Of a DNA stretch of 36,280 nt, positions 24,416 through 31,910 are shown piece after piece. The stretch lies in contig JAJDJP010000016.1 of the NCBI GenBank assembly GCA_030267215.1, positions 1-36,280 of the forward strand. The letters are read 5' to 3'. Source of the stretch: Ruminococcaceae bacterium OttesenSCG-928-A16. GTDB lineage: Bacteria > Bacillota > Clostridia > Oscillospirales > Ruminococcaceae. The translations under genes were made by a program, and so were the position numbers. Each line of letters starts with the position of its first letter. Positions within the stretch are counted from its first letter, which is position 1. The notes below the pieces were generated by a model. That model was not told the origin of the DNA. It made no database searches and saw only the letters and a program-made list of their open reading frames with translations.

Positions 24416-25105
24416 TCAAAATTGTTCAACCATAAGTCCGTTGCTTAACTCCTCGTCATTATAGTCAAACTGCAATAGTTTTCTAACTCCATTGTACTCT
24501 TTTATGATACAAAGCAGTAATTTTTTGAGTAACCGGATTTCCTCTTCATTTACTTCATCAGATGCAGTAGGCCCATGCATACTGTGGATAAAACGGTACG
24601 CAACTGCAATTTTCAATAACTCTTGGGAGGCATACTGGCTATTGTCAATAACCAATTCAAAAAGTTTACGCTTATTCGTTTGAGAAATATCTGTCTCAAT
24701 AATTTCTTCTCGACCTTGGACAGTGCCATTTCCAAAAGTTGTTGTTTGCTTTCGCGTTGGGCTTATTTCCAAATATGGATGTTCATCAAAACTTGTACTT
24801 ATTCCCTGAATATCCTGCATGTACTTGCGACAATATTCAGATTGAACCACAATAGCGTACAGTTTTGCGTAAAGATTTATGTACTGTTCGCTTGTATACT
24901 CGTTTCTGAATTTAAGCATATTGGAAAATGCTGTGAAGTCTCTTTGAAATTGTTGCTTCACTTCCTCAGTCTTTTGGGTAATTTCAGCGATATCTTGCTT
25001 TGTGGCAAGATTTTCACCTTTCTTCTTCATGTAGTTGGGCAGAAAATCTTTGACAAAAAGACCAAGTAAAAAAGAAGCCAAGCACAAAAGAATATAGACA
25101 GCCAT
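24416..25105 (-). CDS. Membrane-anchored coiled-coil protein of unknown function (cargo)
   Basis: 229 residues. An N-terminal membrane segment (VYILLCLASFLLGLFVKDFL) is followed by NYMKKKGENLATKQDIAEITQKTEEVK, a coiled coil seen at the start of many uncharacterised bacterial inner-membrane proteins, and then a helical soluble domain (TSEQYINLYAKLYAIVVQSE, KKLLLCIIKEYNGVRKLL). No catalytic motif seen. It has its own extended -10 promoter and a strong AGGAGG. The gene is AT-rich compared with its neighbours and sits between the hydrolase and VirB4, where other Tn1549-like elements have none. It is probably cargo; a defence or exclusion role is possible but unproven. Confidence 0.65.
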   Translation of the reverse strand: MAVYILLCLASFLLGLFVKDFLPNYMKKKGENLATKQDIAEITQKTEEVKQQFQRDFTAFSNMLKFRNEYTSEQYINLYAKLYAIVVQSEYCRKYMQDIQGISTSFDEHPYLEISPTRKQTTTFGNGTVQGREEIIETDISQTNKRKLFELVIDNSQYASQELLKIAVAYRFIHSMHGPTASDEVNEEEIRLLKKLLLCIIKEYNGVRKLLQFDYNDEELSNGLMVEQF

Positions 25106-25136
25106 TAGCAGCCCTCCTCCAAATCAATTTGGTTGC

Positions 25137-25142
25137 ATTATA
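25137..25142 (-). promoter_or_regulatory. Extended -10 promoter of the coiled-coil cargo gene
   Basis: TGGTATAAT on the minus strand (TG one base before TATAAT), 32 bases before the ATG; the -35 is weak. Confidence 0.5.
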
Positions 25143-25181
25143 CCATACCCCACTTTCCAAAAACAGAAGTAAATCGCCAGA

Positions 25182-27884
25182 TTATTCACCTTTACTTTTC
25201 GCCACATCTTCGGGGCGGGTGGTGAGCAGATTGTAAATCTCACCACGCGGGAAACGGTCAACAAATGGAATGGTGGTGTTGCCGTAGAACAAAAGGCCCT
25301 CGCCGGAATTGCTGTGGGCGATATACGAAAGCTGATGCTCCGATATGCCAAGCTGCTTGGCGAGTATAGCCCTGTCGCCCTGCGCCTGTGAAAGCAGTAT
25401 CATAAAATCGCTGTTTTCCAGTATGTTTTCAACCTCGCGGCTGGCAAGCAGGTCTTTTACATTTTGGGTCAGGGCGCTCGGTACACAGCCTTTCTTCCTC
25501 AGCATCTTCCACACGCGAACAAAATAGCTGGCGCTCAATGCGTCTTGGAGCAAAATATGAAACTCGTCATAGTAGCACCATGTCGCAAGGCCGTTCAAAA
25601 AGTTTTCGTCAACCGCCTGTGTCACAAGCTCGTTGGTGATGTGCATGGCGATTTTCCGTAGGTTCTCGCCCATGCCCTTTAGCACAATGCAGGTAACGCG
25701 GCGGTCAGTTCGCACGTTGGTCTGATGGTTGAACATATTGAGGGAGCCTGTGCAGTATAGCTCCAACGCCGTGGCGATCCGCCGGGCCTCCGGCTCCGGC
25801 TGGTCGCACAGCGTTTCGTACAGGTTTTGCAAAAGCGGCGTTTCGCCGTTCCCGATACCGAGCGCAATGTCCCGGTAGACAAGGCGCACACAGCGGTCAA
25901 TCACCGTGCGCTCCACAGGTTGAAGTCCGTCCTTGCCGCCTAAAATCAGTTCGCACAACGACAATAAAAAATCCGCCTTCATCGAAAGCGGGCTTTCCTC
26001 GTCCGTCGGGTTCATTTGTATATCCATTGGGTTGATGTGATGGGGGCTGTCCGGCGATATTTCTATGACCTCGCCGCCGAGCCGACGCACAAGCGGGGCA
26101 TATTCGCCCATTGGGTCTACGATAATTATTCGGTCTTTGGTTGCAAGGAACACATTGATTAGCTCTCGCTTGGCGGCGAAACTCTTGCCGGAGCCAGTCG
26201 AACCAAGATACAGGCCATTGGCCGACTTGAGTTTTTTGCGGTCGGCCATGATGACATTGTGGGAAAGGGCGTTCATGCCATAGTATAGCGATTGCCCGGC
26301 CATGCGCAGCTCCTGCGTCATAAAGGGCACAAAGATGGCCGTGCTGCTTGTGGTCATGCCGCGCTGTATCTCGATACCATTCCAGCCGAGGGGCAAGCTG
26401 CTCATAAAGCCCTGCTCCTGTTGGAAGTCCAGCCGTTTCAAAAAGCAGTTGTATTTTTGGGTAATGCCCGACACGGTGAAAATGTCGTTTTCCAACTGCT
26501 GGCGGGTGGAGGCCGTGTTCACAACAAGGAAGGTGAGCAAAAACATCCGCTCGTTGCGGCTCTGCAAGTCAGCCAAGAGCGCCGCCGCGTCCTTTGAGTA
26601 GGTGAGCAAATCCGGCGGCAAAATATCCATATCATAGCCGGAGCGCACCGCTTTTTTCTGCTCGTCCATTTTCATGCGGTCAATGTCGGTCATTTTGGCC
26701 TTGACGGTTTTAATGGCCTTTGTTTGGTCTACCGTCTGAACGTGCAGGGTGATGGTCATTTCAGCGTCCACTTCCAACAGCTCGGCCAGCAGCTTGTCGG
26801 AAAGCTCGGAGGCCATAATCTGCATGTGAGAAGCCGCGCCCCATGTCTGCCCGACACGGAAAGCGCGGCTCTGCCGGAAGTCAAAGGAAGTCGGGGCAAT
26901 AAAGTCTTTGGTTCCCATGCCGGTTTTGGGTATCATATCCCATGAAAACCGAAACGGCTCACGGCCTCCGGGGTGAAGCTGGCCGTGTATCACTTCCAGC
27001 CGTTCCCGCCCGGAGAGAGGCGCAGACTGTACGCCGAGCTTTTTGAAGTTGCCCATAATGTCGGCCTCAATACGTTCCAAGCGGGGCCGGGCCATTGCGA
27101 TACCGTCCGCGCTGATACCATAGGTGATGAACTTGGAACGCACAATGCCGTTGTTGCTCCGGGCAATCTGATTTTTCAGCATGTCGGTAAACTCGCCGCG
27201 TATGCTGTTAAACTCATCATTCTGCGGCGCGATGTTCACGCTGTATCTGTTTTCGGGCCGGGAGCGGTGGTTGATGAATGACATTTGAAACGGCAATGCC
27301 GCGTCAAAGTAGTTGAGGAACGAGCAGTAACCGTCAAAAATAGTGGCTTGGTCGTCAGACGAAGCCACAGCGTAGTTTATATCTTCATAGGCGAGGGTTT
27401 TTGTGTAATAGCCATCCCGCACCTTGCAGATACCGTCTTGTAGCATTTCCCGGTATGGGATGGTCTGTTGTGCGGTCTGTGGGCCGCGTTTTTTACGCGC
27501 CCTGCTTTTTGCGGGAGTGGGCGCTTTTTGGTCTGTGGCAAGCTGTGTCGCCTCCTTTCGCGGATTGCTCAAATAGGCGTAAATGTTTTCGGTTCCGTAT
27601 GGCCGGGTTTGGGGCCACAGAAACTTTGCGCGGACGATATTCCGCACCACCTTTTCAAAGGGAAGTCCGTCACGCTCATACATGGCGAGAAAAAAGCAAG
27701 GGAGCATGAGCGCAATCATCAAAATCATGGCCGCCGTGCCGCCAATGGCGGAGCGGGTGAAAAGATAGGCGGGTATGCCGATGACCGCCGCCGCGCCGAA
27801 GCATATCAGCTGGCGTTTGGTGAGGTTAAAAGCGATTTTGGTTTTCACTTTCGATAGGTCATTGGGTACGCTTACATAGGCCAA
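25182..27884 (-). CDS. PrgI-VirB4 fusion ATPase of the transfer channel (CD1110 family)
   Basis: 900 residues, TTG start preceded by GGAGG. Residues ~1-105 look like PrgI (MAYVSVPNDLSKVKTKIAFN, two membrane segments), normally a separate ~120-residue protein. The rest is VirB4: Walker A LGSTGSGKSFAAKRE near residue 570, Walker B TWCYYDEFHILLQ, and the conserved QNVKDLLASREVENILENS. VirB4 powers assembly of the type IV secretion channel; PrgI anchors it to the membrane. The frame is open through the join and no stop or frameshift is present, so the fusion is real in this sequence. Confidence 0.9.
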   Translation of the reverse strand: MAYVSVPNDLSKVKTKIAFNLTKRQLICFGAAAVIGIPAYLFTRSAIGGTAAMILMIALMLPCFFLAMYERDGLPFEKVVRNIVRAKFLWPQTRPYGTENIYAYLSNPRKEATQLATDQKAPTPAKSRARKKRGPQTAQQTIPYREMLQDGICKVRDGYYTKTLAYEDINYAVASSDDQATIFDGYCSFLNYFDAALPFQMSFINHRSRPENRYSVNIAPQNDEFNSIRGEFTDMLKNQIARSNNGIVRSKFITYGISADGIAMARPRLERIEADIMGNFKKLGVQSAPLSGRERLEVIHGQLHPGGREPFRFSWDMIPKTGMGTKDFIAPTSFDFRQSRAFRVGQTWGAASHMQIMASELSDKLLAELLEVDAEMTITLHVQTVDQTKAIKTVKAKMTDIDRMKMDEQKKAVRSGYDMDILPPDLLTYSKDAAALLADLQSRNERMFLLTFLVVNTASTRQQLENDIFTVSGITQKYNCFLKRLDFQQEQGFMSSLPLGWNGIEIQRGMTTSSTAIFVPFMTQELRMAGQSLYYGMNALSHNVIMADRKKLKSANGLYLGSTGSGKSFAAKRELINVFLATKDRIIIVDPMGEYAPLVRRLGGEVIEISPDSPHHINPMDIQMNPTDEESPLSMKADFLLSLCELILGGKDGLQPVERTVIDRCVRLVYRDIALGIGNGETPLLQNLYETLCDQPEPEARRIATALELYCTGSLNMFNHQTNVRTDRRVTCIVLKGMGENLRKIAMHITNELVTQAVDENFLNGLATWCYYDEFHILLQDALSASYFVRVWKMLRKKGCVPSALTQNVKDLLASREVENILENSDFMILLSQAQGDRAILAKQLGISEHQLSYIAHSNSGEGLLFYGNTTIPFVDRFPRGEIYNLLTTRPEDVAKSKGE

Positions 27885-27903
27885 ATGTTAAATCCTCCTT
27901 TCA

Positions 27904-27927
27904 ACTTCGGGCAAGTTGGCCCGAAGT
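27904..27927. repeat. Palindromic repeat copy 10 (one base deleted)
   Basis: ACTTCGGGC-AA, then GTTGGCCCGAAGT: one C is missing from the left arm. It lies between the start of VirB4 and the divergent small gene. Confidence 0.9.
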
Positions 27928-27938
27928 AAACATTACGG

Positions 27939-27967
27939 TTGGCTGGTGTTTGTTGGCGTGATATAAT
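27939..27967 (+). promoter_or_regulatory. Promoter of the small alpha-beta-barrel gene
   Basis: TTGGCT (27939-27944), 17-base spacer, perfect TATAAT (27962-27967), on the strand opposite to the transfer operon. Confidence 0.65.
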
Positions 27968-28004
27968 TGGCCTTAGAGATAAAATGCGAACGGGGGATGT
28001 AGGT

Positions 28005-28352
28005 GTGTTCCATGAAATTTGCATCTATGAAGCAAAGATCGAGAAGCAAGAAGAAATAGAACAGCTCATGCGGGAAGTAGCTGCCTTTTACAAAGAGCAG
28101 GACGGTGTAATTGATGTTGTCTATGTAAAAAGGACACACCGTCAAAAAGACTTCAATGCAGTGAAAAATGGAGAGCCGCCCGTTGCACTTACCCGATATG
28201 TGGGGAAGGTCACCTACATTTTGCATTGGACATTGCAGGACAAAGACACCCACGCACGGGTATCGAAATTAGGTATTGAACAGTTCTATAAACGATGGAC
28301 GCGCTGTCTTACCACTATGCCGAAAATAATGCTGGGCGAAGAAGTGAGTTAA
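28005..28352 (+). CDS. Small dimeric alpha-beta-barrel (ABM-like) protein, cargo
   Basis: 115 residues. FHEICIYEAKIEKQEEIEQLM is the first strand and helix of a ferredoxin-like dimeric alpha-beta barrel (antibiotic biosynthesis monooxygenase/EthD type), followed by DGVIDVVYVKRTHR and a third strand KVTYILHWTLQDKDTHARV. No active-site residue can be assigned. GTG at 28005 has GGGGGA at 7-base spacing; ATG 27984 is an alternative. It is alone on the plus strand within the transfer operon, with its own promoter and flanked by palindromic repeats 10 and 11. Confidence 0.65.
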   Translation: MFHEICIYEAKIEKQEEIEQLMREVAAFYKEQDGVIDVVYVKRTHRQKDFNAVKNGEPPVALTRYVGKVTYILHWTLQDKDTHARVSKLGIEQFYKRWTRCLTTMPKIMLGEEVS

Positions 28353-28379
28353 TCAACCATTAAAGCAGTAGACCGAACC

Positions 28380-28404
28380 ACCTCGGGCCAACTTGGCCCG
28401 AGGT
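28380..28404. repeat. Palindromic repeat copy 11 (compensated variant)
   Basis: ACCTCGGGCCAA with TTGGCCCGAGGT, centre C; the same paired change as copy 1. It lies just after the ABM-like gene. Confidence 0.95.
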
Positions 28405-28407
28405 GTC

Positions 28408-29019
28408 TTATCGTTCCGCATTGTGGGCCGGGGACTGTTCCTGCCGGGGCATAATTTTTTCGCGCCCGGCCTGCCGCGTCCGCCAATAGTCCGGGTTATA
28501 CTCTCGAATGGATTTATTGATATTTTCCTCAAATGCCGCCTTGTCCTTGATACGATCAGGAATGGCCCACAGTTTTTTGTCCAGCAGTTCCCGCAGGGCA
28601 ACGCTTTCTTGGCAATCTTCCTCAAAACAAAGATAATCACCAACCTTTGTACCGCATTTCCGGGCGGCGGGCGATAGCGCCGCCGCCATATCCGTTGCAA
28701 TCATCGTACCGCCGTGGCTGGCGGTACTCACAAGAAATACGCCGGGGCAGAGGGTGTCACAGGTCTGCACATCCCCCCAGGGTGAAAAGCGCGGTGGCTC
28801 AAATACTCCGGCGGCGCGGTTCTGTATGGCCGCGACCTTTTCTAAAATCGCTTTCAACTCCGGGGAAAAGTAGGCGTATTCCCGCAGGACGCGGGCGGCG
28901 TTGCCTCCGCATTGCTCCATCAGGGCGGCGTAGGCGTTACCGTCAGCCACCGTGCAACGGCCCATCAGCTTGCCATCGTAATAACAAGCCCCATCCGGGC
29001 CGCGTTTCCGTCTTGCCAT
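28408..29019 (-). CDS. ICE protein with DUF7007-like domain
   Basis: 203 residues. MARRKRGPDGACYYDGKLM is followed by a helical region and the core GVFLVSTASHGGTMIATDMAAAL ... CFEEDCQESVALRELL, a pattern of the DUF7007 family (VSTxxHGG). The tail is charged. It is a standard gene between SpoVG-like and VirB4 genes in these elements. Function unknown. ATG 29019 follows AAAGGATGG. Confidence 0.65.
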   Translation of the reverse strand: MARRKRGPDGACYYDGKLMGRCTVADGNAYAALMEQCGGNAARVLREYAYFSPELKAILEKVAAIQNRAAGVFEPPRFSPWGDVQTCDTLCPGVFLVSTASHGGTMIATDMAAALSPAARKCGTKVGDYLCFEEDCQESVALRELLDKKLWAIPDRIKDKAAFEENINKSIREYNPDYWRTRQAGREKIMPRQEQSPAHNAER

Positions 29020-29037
29020 AACTCACCATCCTTTCGC

Positions 29038-29062
29038 ACTTCGGGCCAAGTTGGCCCGAAGT
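29038..29062. repeat. Palindromic repeat copy 12
   Basis: Perfect arms, centre G. Its last base is the first base of the SpoVG-like stop codon complement, so the stem starts at the gene's end. Confidence 0.95.
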
Positions 29063-29730
29063 CAGCGCCCATCCTCACGGGCGGCGCTCTTTTTGCCCTT
29101 TGGGGGCAGGGCAGTATTGTCGCGGTCAGCCTGTTTCTGCGCTGCTTTCATCTGTTCATCAATGCGCGGCTTTTCCGGCGCGGGGCGGCTTCGGGCCTGC
29201 GCCACCGCAAGATGGTACTCGCCCAAAACCTTTTCACCAAACGCCTCTTTGCTGTCCTTGTCAATCCATACCGTATTGCGGTAGCCGGTATCGCTGTTTT
29301 TGTCGGGCCTGCTGGGCATACCGACAAATAGGCCGTCCTTACCCTCCACGATTTTGAAATTGTCCATCGTGATGGGGCCGACCTTCACACTGGCAAAGCC
29401 CAAAAGGTTGCCCTGCGGCTCGATGGGCCGCACCGTGATTTCCATATCCAGCGGCCTTTGGGCAAGCGCGGCGGCAACACGCATTTTCACCGCCTCATCC
29501 ACGCTTACCCCGGCAAACTCCGCAAACTCCGCAATGGGCGCGTCATGCAGGTAATATGCGCCCTGTTCAATATTTTCATCGTGATTGTCTTTCGCCATAG
29601 TCAAATCGTCCTTTCTCTGCAATAGGGCCTCTGTATCGGTCAAAAACTGCCGGGTGTCCTCCGGCGAAAAATCTTCCGGCCTTTTACCTTGAAAAAGCGG
29701 CGTACCATCCGGCGCGTATCTTCTCGGCAT
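29062..29730 (-). CDS. SpoVG-domain ICE protein
   Basis: 222 residues. An N-terminal ~90-residue extension (PRRYAPDGTPLFQGKRPEDF, then FAGVSVDEAVKMRVAAAL) precedes a SpoVG domain: MEITVRPIEPQGNLLGFASV, ITMDNFKIVEGKDGLFVGMPSR, TVWIDKDSKEAFGEKVLGEY. SpoVG itself is ~95 residues and binds DNA or RNA, so this is a fused, longer version kept in many conjugative elements, presumably as a regulator. The C-terminus is charged. ATG 29730 follows AAGGGAGG. Confidence 0.85.
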   Translation of the reverse strand: MPRRYAPDGTPLFQGKRPEDFSPEDTRQFLTDTEALLQRKDDLTMAKDNHDENIEQGAYYLHDAPIAEFAEFAGVSVDEAVKMRVAAALAQRPLDMEITVRPIEPQGNLLGFASVKVGPITMDNFKIVEGKDGLFVGMPSRPDKNSDTGYRNTVWIDKDSKEAFGEKVLGEYHLAVAQARSRPAPEKPRIDEQMKAAQKQADRDNTALPPKGKKSAAREDGR

Positions 29731-29744
29731 GGGGCCTCCCTTCT

Positions 29745-29769
29745 ACTTCGGGCCAACTTGGCCCGAAGT
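29745..29769. repeat. Palindromic repeat copy 13
   Basis: Perfect consensus, centre C, in the 41-base gap between VirB6 and the SpoVG-like gene. Confidence 0.95.
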
Positions 29770-29771
29770 GG

Positions 29772-30638
29772 CTAATGTGCGCCAAATACTGCCTTTGCCA
29801 AGCTCCCGGTCTTGAACATGGTGAAGCAAAGCAAAATGGTGTAGCCTACAAGCGTCCATATCGCGCCGATGGGGTCGCCCGCCGTGGCGATACCTTGCAC
29901 AAGAACGGCGTAGATCGCCACGCATACTAAAATCAGTAAGCCTTGAAAGCCAACGGCGCACAGGCTTTTCAAGTAGTTCTGGCCCATGCTCCCATACTCG
30001 CGGTTTGAAAGCGTGGCAAAGGGAATGGGAGCCAAGCTCGCCAGCAAATATATCTCAATCATTCTGCCGTACACGATGATGAAAACAACCACGTTCACCG
30101 CCAGCACGACAATCTGAATGAGGAAGGATTGCAGCCACAGGCCAAGCAGGGGGCCAATGTCCATAAGCTGCAAATCGGCCTCCAGCGTTGCCATCATGTC
30201 CGGCGTGACCGCCGTACTCCCGCTGATTATGCCGCTTGCACCCCCTATCACGCTTTGGGCCACATCGAACACAGCCATAACAACATTAAATGTATTGCTC
30301 AGTATCATTATGGCAACAAAGGTTTTGAACACCCATTTGAAGAATATCCAAGTGTCCACATCATGCAGATTGTTCTTTTCAACGATTAGCTGTATCAGCT
30401 CATAGGTTGCCACAAAGGTTAAGACAAGCCCGGCAATCGGCAATACAACCGTTTCGGAAAGTTGCCTTATGAGGGCAAAAACGCCGGGGTTCCATGCCCC
30501 CGGCGTTGTGCCCACCTGTCCTGCAATCTCTCCGACTTGGTTGTTCACGTTGTTAAAAAGCCCGCTTAGATTGCCTAAAATGCCATCAATGAGCAAGCCT
30601 TTCAGCCAATCGGTTATCCAGTCGGTGAGAAATCCCAT
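29772..30638 (-). CDS. VirB6/TrbL-like membrane channel protein
   Basis: 288 residues with an amphipathic N-terminus (GFLTDWITDWLKGLLIDGILG) and about six membrane segments (residues ~60-82, ~105-130, ~165-200, ~205-220, ~230-250, ~258-275). The central GRMIEIYLLASLAPIPFATLSNREYGSMGQNYLKSL is the conserved cytoplasmic-loop signature of this ICE family. VirB6 forms the inner-membrane pore of the transfer machine. The ATG follows AAGGAGGACAC and is 9 bases after the Maff2 stop. Confidence 0.9.
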   Translation of the reverse strand: MGFLTDWITDWLKGLLIDGILGNLSGLFNNVNNQVGEIAGQVGTTPGAWNPGVFALIRQLSETVVLPIAGLVLTFVATYELIQLIVEKNNLHDVDTWIFFKWVFKTFVAIMILSNTFNVVMAVFDVAQSVIGGASGIISGSTAVTPDMMATLEADLQLMDIGPLLGLWLQSFLIQIVVLAVNVVVFIIVYGRMIEIYLLASLAPIPFATLSNREYGSMGQNYLKSLCAVGFQGLLILVCVAIYAVLVQGIATAGDPIGAIWTLVGYTILLCFTMFKTGSLAKAVFGAH

Positions 30639-30647
30639 GTGTCCTCC

Positions 30648-30860
30648 TTAAAACAGAGTAGAGAGCATCGGCACCAGCGTCATGCCCAAAAGGATAACGC
30701 CGCCGCCTGCCATAAGCTGCTTCATGCCCTGGCTTTTCGCGCCCGGATTGTCGCTGCCATAACCTTCCAAAAGGTTGATAACGCCCCACACCGCGAGGCC
30801 CGCGCCCAGCGCGATAACAAGGGTTTGCAGGGTAGAAACCGCACTCGTAAAAAATGCCAT
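30648..30860 (-). CDS. Maff2-family small membrane protein
   Basis: 70 residues: MAFFTSAVSTLQTLVIALGAGLAVWGVINL-type first membrane helix (split here), a conserved LLEGYGSDNPGAKSQGMKQL loop, and a second membrane helix (GGGVILLGMTLVPMLS). This is the Maff2 family, which stands in the VirB2/VirB3-like position before VirB6 in Tn1549-like operons. ATG 30860 follows GGAGG; the longer frame begins in a palindromic repeat. Confidence 0.88.
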   Translation of the reverse strand: MAFFTSAVSTLQTLVIALGAGLAVWGVINLLEGYGSDNPGAKSQGMKQLMAGGGVILLGMTLVPMLSTLF

Positions 30861-30899
30861 AGATAGTACCTCCGTAAATGTATTTTTGATTTTGGGTAC

Positions 30900-30922
30900 A
30901 AAAAAACCGCCATTTCTGGCGG
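30900..30922 (-). terminator. Rho-independent terminator after VirD4
   Basis: CCGCCA with TGGCGG around TTTC, then seven Ts on the minus strand. It separates virD4 from maff2. Confidence 0.75.
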
Positions 30923-30926
30923 CTCC

Positions 30927-30951
30927 ACTTCGGGCCAAGTTGGCCCGAAGT
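30927..30951. repeat. Palindromic repeat copy 14
   Basis: Perfect arms, centre G; its last base belongs to the VirD4 stop codon. Confidence 0.95.
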
Positions 30952-31793
30952 TATGCAAACGCTTCGGGGTCGTCCACATCGTCATAGTTGAGAATGTCCT
31001 CGTCCTCGCCTATGTCGGCGGCGTCCTCGTCTGCGTCTACGGCGTAAACTGTATACTGCTCGTTGGGGTTAAGCCGTTTCATGCGCCGGGTGACAAGCTT
31101 GGAAATATCAAAGGCATTGCGCTTGTCGGCCTCGGCAGTAAAGCGGTAATTGGGGTGCTTTTTGAGGTCATATTTCGGGGAAAGAAAAGGCCGGAGGCCC
31201 CGGAGCTGCAAAATGCACTTGTTTCCATCAAGTGTTGTCAGCTCGTCCATTGTCATTAGCTCTTTGCCGAGCCGTTGCGTGTTCTGGCCGTAGCTCTCGC
31301 TCTGGCCCCGCGTCCGGCTCTCGGTATACATGGAAATGGTTTCTTTCCCCAAAACCTCGGAAAGCTCTTTGATGGTGCTGTGTTCTCGCCCGCCCAAAAA
31401 TGTTACGCTGTCCATATTGCCCATGATGGTTTCGGCGTGGTCTTTGTAGAGGGCTTTGAGTTGGCTCTGCGCCTGCAAAAACAGGCACAGGCTGATTTCC
31501 CGCGAACGGATAACGGCCACCAATTTTTCCAGCCCCGGCACCTGCCCGGTATTGGCGGCCTCGTCCCACAGGATACGCACATGATGGGGCAAGCGCCCGC
31601 CGTGTACGTTGTCGGCCCTCTCGCATAACAGGTTGAACATGGAGGAAAACGCGAGGGCCACAAGAAAATTGTAGGTCGTGTTGGTGTCGGAGATTATGAA
31701 GAATGTTGCGGTTTTCCTGTCGCCCATGCGGTCAAGCTCCATTTCGTCGTAGCTCATAATCTCTCGAAGCTCGGAAATGTCAAACGGGGCCAA
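30951..31793 (-). CDS. VirD4/TraG coupling protein (CD1115 family), C-terminal half only
   Basis: 280 residues from a TTG that is only the first possible codon. LAPFDISELREIMSYDEMELDRMGD, IISDTNTTYNFLVALAFSSM, ILWDEAANTGQVPGLEKLV (Walker B), AVIRSREISLCLFLQAQSQL, and ELMTMDELTTLDGNKCILQLRG are the conserved C-terminal motifs. Full proteins are ~600 residues; the membrane anchor and Walker A are missing. The frame stays open to a stop near 31849, but homology ends at the residue before LAPFD. It should not function alone. The missing half may lie beyond the adjoining mobilisation module. Confidence 0.85.
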   Translation of the reverse strand: MAPFDISELREIMSYDEMELDRMGDRKTATFFIISDTNTTYNFLVALAFSSMFNLLCERADNVHGGRLPHHVRILWDEAANTGQVPGLEKLVAVIRSREISLCLFLQAQSQLKALYKDHAETIMGNMDSVTFLGGREHSTIKELSEVLGKETISMYTESRTRGQSESYGQNTQRLGKELMTMDELTTLDGNKCILQLRGLRPFLSPKYDLKKHPNYRFTAEADKRNAFDISKLVTRRMKRLNPNEQYTVYAVDADEDAADIGEDEDILNYDDVDDPEAFA

Positions 31794-31803
31794 TCTGGCC
31801 CCG
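31785..31803. repeat. GC-rich dyad at the VirD4 breakpoint
   Basis: CGGGGCCA-ATC-TGGCCCCG. It shares GGGCCAA/TGGCCC with the palindrome family but lacks the outer arm, so I do not count it as a copy. It sits exactly where VirD4 homology stops. Confidence 0.5.
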
Positions 31804-31876
31804 CAGGAAATGAGTATGGATTTTGAGGTTTTTCCTGAAACGAAATGTCAAGGACTTTTTCATCACTCCATAAAGA

Positions 31877-31902
31877 ATGCCCCGCAGTTTCCCACGGGGC
31901 AT
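31877..31902 (-). terminator. Terminator after the second tnpW
   Basis: 8-bp stem ATGCCCCG with CGGGGCAT, 10-base loop, then TCTTTAT on the minus strand. Confidence 0.65.
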
Positions 31903-31910
31903 TACCTCAC

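Noticed and set aside
30861-30938. Upstream extension of Maff2 starting at a TTG inside a palindrome
   Set aside because: The palindrome contains TTG GCC CGA AGT in one frame and so creates false starts reading MARS; the real start has GGAGG and the family N-terminus. The same applies to DUF4366 (21888) and several shadow frames.
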